Shown one piece after another: positions 59,131-64,000 of a stretch of 64,000 nucleotides of DNA. Position 1 is the first letter of the stretch. Every line of letters begins with the position of its first letter. Source of the stretch: Silvibacterium bohemicum (GTDB taxonomy: Bacteria; Acidobacteriota; Terriglobia; Terriglobales; Acidobacteriaceae); assembly GCF_001006305.1 (NCBI RefSeq), contig NZ_LBHJ01000002.1:186001-250000 (forward strand), in the 5' to 3' direction. Under the pieces are notes generated by a model, which was not told the DNA's origin, made no database searches, and saw only the letters and a program-made list of their open reading frames with translations. The position numbers and the translations under genes are program-made.

Positions 59131-59224
59131 GAATGAAGACCCTTCATGAAAACCTTCGGTTTGTCTTACAGATAACTTGTCCTCAGATGGAAGAAAAACT
59201 CTTCGATTCGTTTTTCGGGGGGAG

Positions 59225-59346
59225 CGTGAGGCTTCAGCCTCACGAATAAGTCGATCGAATTCCAAGGGCTTTAGCCCTGGATCTTTTGCATCCGAAAATC
59301 CCGATACAACTTTTTCGAAAGACCAAGGCAAGCTTAATAGCTTGCC
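59225..59346. repeat. Three further hairpins in the same gap
   Basis: The 414-bp gap 58981-59394 holds no gene. Besides the 59098 hairpin it has CGTGAGGC/GCCTCACG (59225-59244, 4-nt loop), AGGGCT/AGCCCT (59265-59278 within 59262-59280) and GGCAAGCT/AGCTTGCC (59327-59346, loop TAAT). Confidence 0.7.
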
Positions 59347-59394
59347 CTTTCATCATGTCCGCAAAATAAAAGTAAGCTGCAGCGGGCCACGCTC

Positions 59395-59937
59395 TCAATC
59401 CAGACGAAAGTCAGGAAGAAAGAGCCCCGCAACCTGCCGCCAGTTATCGACGCGGCGGAATTTTGATACCCCCAGATTATGTGGCGCGGAGTACAAAATT
59501 CCTTCACCTTTGAAGCGGCGAAAATGCAGCGGCTGATCGTCGATCAGGTAATCGGCGTTGAGGATGCCCTTATCCCCGCAATAGACAAAGTGCGTAGGGT
59601 GCAGGTAAGGGAAGTGCTTCCTGAGCCATCGGTATTTGGGGCCGAAGGAGTTGGGAAACTCCATGGCCGCCGTCGCGATGTAGACTTCGTAATCCTTCAC
59701 CAGCTCGCGCAGCACTCGCTGGCTGTCCTCGATGACCGGCAGGTCCTCGAAGAAATCCTCCGAACGCAGATAGCCTTCGAGCCGCTCCTGGCGGTCGACC
59801 GATACGATCTCCCACAGCCATTTGCCCTCAAGATCGGCCTTGGTGACCGCCTCGGTGTGATCCCGGTTGTAGCGGGCGATGTGCTCGGCGAGCGTATCGG
59901 CCAGTACTTCATCCATGTCGACGCAGATTCGCTTCAT
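59395..59937 (-). CDS. NT5C-type 5'(3')-deoxyribonucleotidase-like HAD phosphatase
   Basis: A 180-residue HAD protein. Motif I is VDMDEVLADT (Asp7, Asp9), motif II/III lie in YEVYIATAAMEFPNSFGPKY and the final Asp pair in ADYLIDDQPLHF. The substitution MDEVLADT and the length match the NT5C family that removes phosphate from (deoxy)pyrimidine nucleotides. Cofactor is Mg. It sits between the zinc-ribbon protein and a hairpin-rich gap. Confidence 0.85.
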   Translation of the reverse strand: MKRICVDMDEVLADTLAEHIARYNRDHTEAVTKADLEGKWLWEIVSVDRQERLEGYLRSEDFFEDLPVIEDSQRVLRELVKDYEVYIATAAMEFPNSFGPKYRWLRKHFPYLHPTHFVYCGDKGILNADYLIDDQPLHFRRFKGEGILYSAPHNLGVSKFRRVDNWRQVAGLFLPDFRLD

Positions 59938-59949
59938 CCCCGATAGGCC

Positions 59950-60702
59950 CTAAACCGCTTTGTTCTTGAGCGCTGTCGGAGCGGCATCCGCCACCGGCGC
60001 CTTCTCCTGATCGAAGTAAAGCAGCCGTCCGCAACTTTCGCAGGGCAGCAGCTCGCCCGCCCGCACCTCATTCCACAACTGAGGCCGCAGCCCCATCTGG
60101 CATGCCAGGCAACGCTGGCCTTCGACGCGAGCCAGCGCCGTTCCCTTGGCGCCGGATATCCGGTCATACGTCGGAAGCAGCTGTTTCGGAACCTGGGTGC
60201 GGTATTGGGCGCGGTCTTCCAGGAGAACGGCGAGATATTTCTGCTGATCGATGGAAGCCAGGCGGGCGTCCTCTTTCTCCAGCTCCACCACTTTGGAATG
60301 ATCAGTCAGCTCCTGTTTCGCCGTCCGCAGCTGGGATTCCAGCAGCTCCGATCGCTCCATGCTTTCGAGCTCGCGGTCCTCGATCTTGCGGATCTCTTCC
60401 TCCGCAAAGCTGACCTCGTGCTGCAGAGCGTGATACTGCTCGTTGTTCTTCACACTGCTCGACTGCTCGCGGAACCTCACGATCTTCTGCTGCTGATCCT
60501 TGATGTCGCTTTCCATCCTGCGGCGCTTGGCATCTTCTTCCTTGAGCGCCTTCTCGGCCACGTCCAGCGCAGTCTTCTGCTTGACCAGCTTTTCTTCGAG
60601 GACGGCCAGACGTTTGGGGAGGGCAGCGATCTCTCCATTGAGCCGCGCGATCTTCTGATCGGTGTCTTGCAGCTGAACCAGCGCTAGTAATTCATCATTC
60701 AT
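59950..60702 (-). CDS. Coiled-coil protein with C4 zinc ribbon (DUF164/CdsZ-like)
   Basis: A 250-residue protein. Residues 5-170 form a long antiparallel coiled coil (IARLNGEIAALPKRLAVLEE through ELEKEDARLASIDQQ), and residues 195-230 a C4 zinc ribbon (RCLACQMGLRP, then LLPCESCGRLLYFD, two CxxC knuckles). This matches the zf-RING_7/C4-type zinc-ribbon family found in most bacteria, thought to bind nucleic acid. ATG 60702 begins the family domain; a longer start is possible. It lies 13 bp upstream of the NT5C-like gene. Confidence 0.9.
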   Translation of the reverse strand: MNDELLALVQLQDTDQKIARLNGEIAALPKRLAVLEEKLVKQKTALDVAEKALKEEDAKRRRMESDIKDQQQKIVRFREQSSSVKNNEQYHALQHEVSFAEEEIRKIEDRELESMERSELLESQLRTAKQELTDHSKVVELEKEDARLASIDQQKYLAVLLEDRAQYRTQVPKQLLPTYDRISGAKGTALARVEGQRCLACQMGLRPQLWNEVRAGELLPCESCGRLLYFDQEKAPVADAAPTALKNKAV

Positions 60703-60939
60703 GATAGGAAATTGAAGTCTATACGGTTTTGAGGCTTCCCAAGAGAAAGGCACTCCCAGCGATCTTCTGTCTGAGCGGATTTTTCGTCCAATTCGACGCC
60801 AAAATCGCCCCTCCAGGCCCCTGTAGAATAATTTTCAATCGCGGTTGTTCTTTCAGCAACGCCCCAAAGCTTTGTGCCGGAAGGCGCATCGCGTGTGGAA
60901 TCGCTTCACCCTGTCCAATTTTCTCTTTCAGGAGCCGCC

Positions 60940-63186
60940 TTGCGCCGTCTTTGCGCTTTTTCCGTCTTTGCCCTTGCCGCCGTCTTTGTTCCCTCGTTTC
61001 ACAACGTCTTCGCCCAGAAAGCCTCCGCGCCCACTCATCCGCCCACCAATTCCTGGACGGTGAAAGAGATCTTCGGCGGCGACAATCTGACCGGCGAGCC
61101 GCCCTCCGGCATCAGCTGGTCGCCGGACGGCAGCCGCGCGACGTATCTCTCCGACGAAGGCGACGTGATGCAGATTCAGGTTGCCGACGGGAAGCTGAAG
61201 AAGTTGATCGGCCGCTCCAAGATCAATTCTCTGCTGAACGCGGAAATCACCGAGAAGGATCGCGACCATCGCAATCGGTACGACGAACCCGACTACATCT
61301 GGTCGCCGGATTCGCAGCATCTGCTCTTCGACACCAACGGCGACCTGTGGCTCTACGACCTACATAACGGGACAGGCATCGAGGTCGGCAATACCGGCAT
61401 GCAAAGCGGCGACGATCCCAAGTTCTCGCCAAATGGTCAGTTCATCTCCTATGTGCGGGACCATAATCTTTATCTGCAGGGGGCACAGCAGGGCGACGCA
61501 CCCCTGGCGCTCACTGAAACTCACGACGGGACAGTGCTGAACGGCGAGATCGACTGGGTCTATCTCGAAGAGCTGGATGTGCGCAGCAACTACTTCTGGT
61601 CGCCCGACTCGAAGCAGCTGGTCTATCTGCAGATGAACGAGGCGCAGGTTCCCACCTATCCCCTCACCGACTGGATTCCCCTGCATGCCACCGTCGATGT
61701 GCAGCGTTACCCGCAACCCGGCGATCCCAATCCGTCCGTCCGGGTCGGCGTCGTCAGCGCCACCGGAGGCTCAACCCACTGGCTCAAGATTCCACTGACT
61801 GCCAATGATGATTACGTGCCGCGCTTCGGATGGGTGAATCCTCACGTGGTGTGGGTAGAGGTTTTGACCCGGGATCAGAAGCATGAGAACCTCTACTTTG
61901 CCGACACCCGCACCGGCGAAGTGAAACTGGCTCTCGCCCAGACCGAGCCAAAGTATTTCACGCTGACCTATGACGTGACCTTCGTCGGCGATCACCAGTT
62001 TTTGATCCAAAGCTGGCGCGACGGCTTCACCCACATCTACCGCTACACCTTCGACGCCGGCAATCCGCTGGGCAGTGAAGCGCAGCTCGCCAATCAGTTG
62101 GAGAGTGGCACCTATGAGGCGACGGAAGTGAAGACCGTCGATGAGGCGGCCAGCACTGTCTACTATCTATCGAGCGAAGGCGATTCGCACGAGCAGCAGG
62201 TGTGGGCGGTGCAACTTGACGGCAGCGGCAAGCGCCGGGTGACCAGGGCCGCGGGCTTTCACGATCCCGATTTCCCCGCCAAGGGCGGCTCTTTCATCGA
62301 TACCGCATCCACGCTGACCACGCCTCCCACCGTTAGCTATTGCACGGCCCAGGGAGACTGCACGCCTTTCTGGTCCTCACACAAGATCGTGGGCCACACC
62401 CTGGTCGCGCCAGAACAGTTGGAGCTGAAGGCAGCGGACGGCACCACCACGCTCTACGGAACTCTGCAGCTTCCCGTCGATGCAACGGCGGCGGCCAGCG
62501 TGCCGCTGGTTGTCAATCCTTACGGCGGCCCCGGCGTAGGCGCAGCCAAGAATAAATGGGATGGAAGAGAGTGGCTCTTCGACCAGCTGATGGCCGAGCA
62601 TGGATTTGCCGTGCTGCACGTCGACAATCGCGGCATGGCGGGCCGCGGACGCGACTTTGAACAGGCCGCGTACCATAACTTCGGGCCGCCGCAGCTTGCC
62701 GATCAGCTGACCTCCATCGATCAGGTGCTGGCGAAATACCCGCAGCTCGACGCGCATCGTCTGGGCTGGTGGGGCTGGAGCTGGGGCGGGACATTCACTC
62801 TCTACGCGCTCAGCCACTCCGACCGCTTTCTGGCCGGAGCCAGCGGCGCGCCGGTCACCGACTGGCGCAACTACGATTCGATCTATACCGAACGCTATCT
62901 CGGCCTGCCGGCTGCGAACCCTGATGTGTATCAGGCGGACTCGGTGCAAAACGCAGCGAAGGATCTCAAGGGACACCTGCTGCTCCTGCACGGCACCGGC
63001 GACGACAACGTACACTTCGCCAACACTATCCAATACATCCAGAAGCTGCTCGACGCAGGTATCCCATACGACTACAACGTCTTCCCGCGGAAGACCCACT
63101 CCGTCGCAGGTCCCATAGCGCAGACCGAACTGCACAACCGGCTGCTGCAGCAATTCGAGATGTACGTAAAAAGCGGGAAGGAATAG
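60940..63186 (+). CDS. Dipeptidyl-peptidase IV-family serine peptidase (S9)
   Basis: A 748-residue exported peptidase from TTG 60940, which has AGGAG five bases upstream and opens directly with a signal peptide (to about residue 26, HNVFAQ). A GTG at 60874 would place the signal inside. The N-terminal beta-propeller carries the double Glu (Glu210/Glu211, WVYLEELDVR) that holds the free N-terminus of substrates in DPP-IV. The C-terminal hydrolase has Ser614 (GWSWGG), Asp688 (GTGDDNVHF) and His720 (PRKTHS). It removes N-terminal dipeptides in the periplasm. Confidence 0.94.
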   Translation: MRRLCAFSVFALAAVFVPSFHNVFAQKASAPTHPPTNSWTVKEIFGGDNLTGEPPSGISWSPDGSRATYLSDEGDVMQIQVADGKLKKLIGRSKINSLLNAEITEKDRDHRNRYDEPDYIWSPDSQHLLFDTNGDLWLYDLHNGTGIEVGNTGMQSGDDPKFSPNGQFISYVRDHNLYLQGAQQGDAPLALTETHDGTVLNGEIDWVYLEELDVRSNYFWSPDSKQLVYLQMNEAQVPTYPLTDWIPLHATVDVQRYPQPGDPNPSVRVGVVSATGGSTHWLKIPLTANDDYVPRFGWVNPHVVWVEVLTRDQKHENLYFADTRTGEVKLALAQTEPKYFTLTYDVTFVGDHQFLIQSWRDGFTHIYRYTFDAGNPLGSEAQLANQLESGTYEATEVKTVDEAASTVYYLSSEGDSHEQQVWAVQLDGSGKRRVTRAAGFHDPDFPAKGGSFIDTASTLTTPPTVSYCTAQGDCTPFWSSHKIVGHTLVAPEQLELKAADGTTTLYGTLQLPVDATAAASVPLVVNPYGGPGVGAAKNKWDGREWLFDQLMAEHGFAVLHVDNRGMAGRGRDFEQAAYHNFGPPQLADQLTSIDQVLAKYPQLDAHRLGWWGWSWGGTFTLYALSHSDRFLAGASGAPVTDWRNYDSIYTERYLGLPAANPDVYQADSVQNAAKDLKGHLLLLHGTGDDNVHFANTIQYIQKLLDAGIPYDYNVFPRKTHSVAGPIAQTELHNRLLQQFEMYVKSGKE

Positions 63187-63275
63187 ACGATTGAGGGCTT
63201 CAGAGAGCCGTCATTTTGGGGCAATCGCCGGAGTGGTTGCGATGATGCATTCCCTCCGGCTGATGTGTGCTGCAA

Positions 63276-63308
63276 CGATAAAGCCAGCCTGTGCGGCTGG
63301 CTTTATCG
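63276..63308. terminator. Bidirectional terminator, perfect 14-bp stem
   Basis: CGATAAAGCCAGCC (63276-63289) pairs exactly with 63295-63308 around TGTGC. The outer AAA/TTT pairs serve both strands; it separates the convergent peptidase and the BamE-like gene. Confidence 0.85.
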
Positions 63309-63335
63309 TTATCGGTTCGATGAGGGTCGATTCCC

Positions 63336-64000
63336 TCACTGCACATCGACAACCTTTCCTTCTTTGAAGGTGATCTTCATATCCTGATAGATATAGATCT
63401 GCTTAGCGCCGAGATTGACCTTGCTCTTGGGCTGACCATCGCGGTAATCACCTGGTCCGTGGTCTGACCTAGAGAGATGCTAACCGTGGGGGTCGCTGCG
63501 GCAGCTGGTGCGGGATCATCGCCCACATTCGGTCCTCCTGCAGCTCCGCCGCCGGAAGATACGGTGCCTGCAACCTCCTGCTCGGCCTGGCCCGCTTGCG
63601 TATCCTGTTCCTTGATTTCGGCGGCGGCGTTAGGGTCGGGCGGAGGAGCTACTGCGGCATACGCCGATTGCGTTGGAGCAGCCTGCGCCGAGGGCGGGGC
63701 GGAGGGCAGACCACCCTTGCCCTGCTTGTCTTTCATTTCGCCCATGCCCTTGTCAATGGTTTCACGCATGTGGTTCTGCATGTCCTGCAGGTCGGTGAAG
63801 GCTACCGTCACGTTCGTGCTCTTCAGGCATTCCTTTCCGCCTTTGCTGGTGAGAACGATAGCGGTCGCGGCGGTCGCATCGGCCGCCGGCGACTGTGCCA
63901 CTTCGAGCACATCGCCCTGGCTTACCGCGCATTCTTGACCAGAGTCGGCAACCAGATCGAGATCGCTGCCGGCCACGAAGACATGCGGTTGGCCATCCGA
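63336..64000 (-). pseudogene. BamE/SmpA-like secreted protein, frameshifted and running off the window
   Basis: The open frame enters from the right edge and runs with a Pro/Ala/Gln-rich linker to about 63437 (VSISLGQTTDQVITAM). Beyond that the same frame gives Ser/Arg-rich nonsense to 63377. A +1 shift restores GQPKSKVNLGAKQIYIYQDM, KITFKEGKVVDVQ and a stop at 63336, the end of a SmpA/BamE-like repeat. One missing C at 63436-63437 (G on the coding strand) explains it. The N-terminus is outside the window. It is either a recent pseudogene or a sequencing error. Confidence 0.8.

Overview
The window looks like chromosomal DNA of an acidobacterium, most likely class Terriglobia. This is inferred from gene content: an ADOP-type MacB/FtsX permease plus a second broken copy, a cytochrome bc/caa3 respiratory cluster of acidobacterial type, many proline-rich secreted proteins with no assignable function, and abundant short palindromic repeats. 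The DNA is GC-rich and densely coded. I saw no rRNA, tRNA, CRISPR array, IS transposase or prophage structural gene.

Layout. 1-3.4 kb: small envelope and secreted proteins (holin-like membrane protein, Spy/LTXXQ-like protein) and a GNAT acetyltransferase. 3.4-6.5 kb: amino-sugar cluster (SIS-domain isomerase/deaminase, NanE epimerase, divergent GntR/UTRA regulator). 6.5-16 kb: geranylgeranyl-reductase-family flavoprotein, then a compact respiratory operon: coxB (with cytochrome c tail), coxA, coxC, an unassigned polytopic protein, a diheme cytochrome c lipoprotein, a Rieske protein, a cytochrome b fused to a c-type heme domain, and CtaG. Together these would carry electrons from quinol to oxygen. 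16-22.7 kb: an 897-residue secreted orphan, ethanolamine ammonia-lyase eutBC, a DUF3050 protein and a lipoprotein. 22.8-28 kb: a BlaI/BlaR1-type repressor-sensor pair with a heptad-repeat sensor tail, then the ADOP permease. 28-33 kb: holA and lptE, the permease remnant, a DUF4230 protein, kdsA. 33-35.5 kb: a GT-C-like membrane protein with its coupled partner and a poorly explained, AT-richer 650-bp stretch. 35.5-44 kb: frr, lipA, an NlpC/P60-like protein, higBA, a small cytochrome c, dacB, folP and an alpha/beta hydrolase. 44-51.6 kb: core information genes on the minus strand (rplT, rpmI, rpoD, dnaG, cysS) with a vapBC-type module and an overlooked 57-aa membrane protein between rpoD and dnaG. 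51.6-64 kb: an SPFH protein, brnTA, transaldolase, FAH-family hydrolase, fibronectin-type lipoprotein, TIGR01777 epimerase, XRE-cupin regulator, NT5C-like phosphatase, C4 zinc-ribbon coiled-coil protein, a DPP-IV-type peptidase, and a frameshifted BamE/SmpA-like gene running off the right end.

The most interesting non-coding signal is a set of interspersed palindromes (about 18.8, 35.5, 37.2, 37.3 and 45.1 kb). Their stems differ between copies by compensatory base changes, so structure rather than sequence is kept. A second repeat family (27.9, 37.3, 50.1 kb) and several short tandem repeats with 15-, 18- or 21-bp periods, mostly in frame when coding, add to this. No single locus is clearly a new multi-gene system. 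The best candidates for under-described biology are the covarying repeat family, the BlaI/BlaR1-like pair with its operator and heptad tail, and the unassigned membrane protein inside the respiratory operon.
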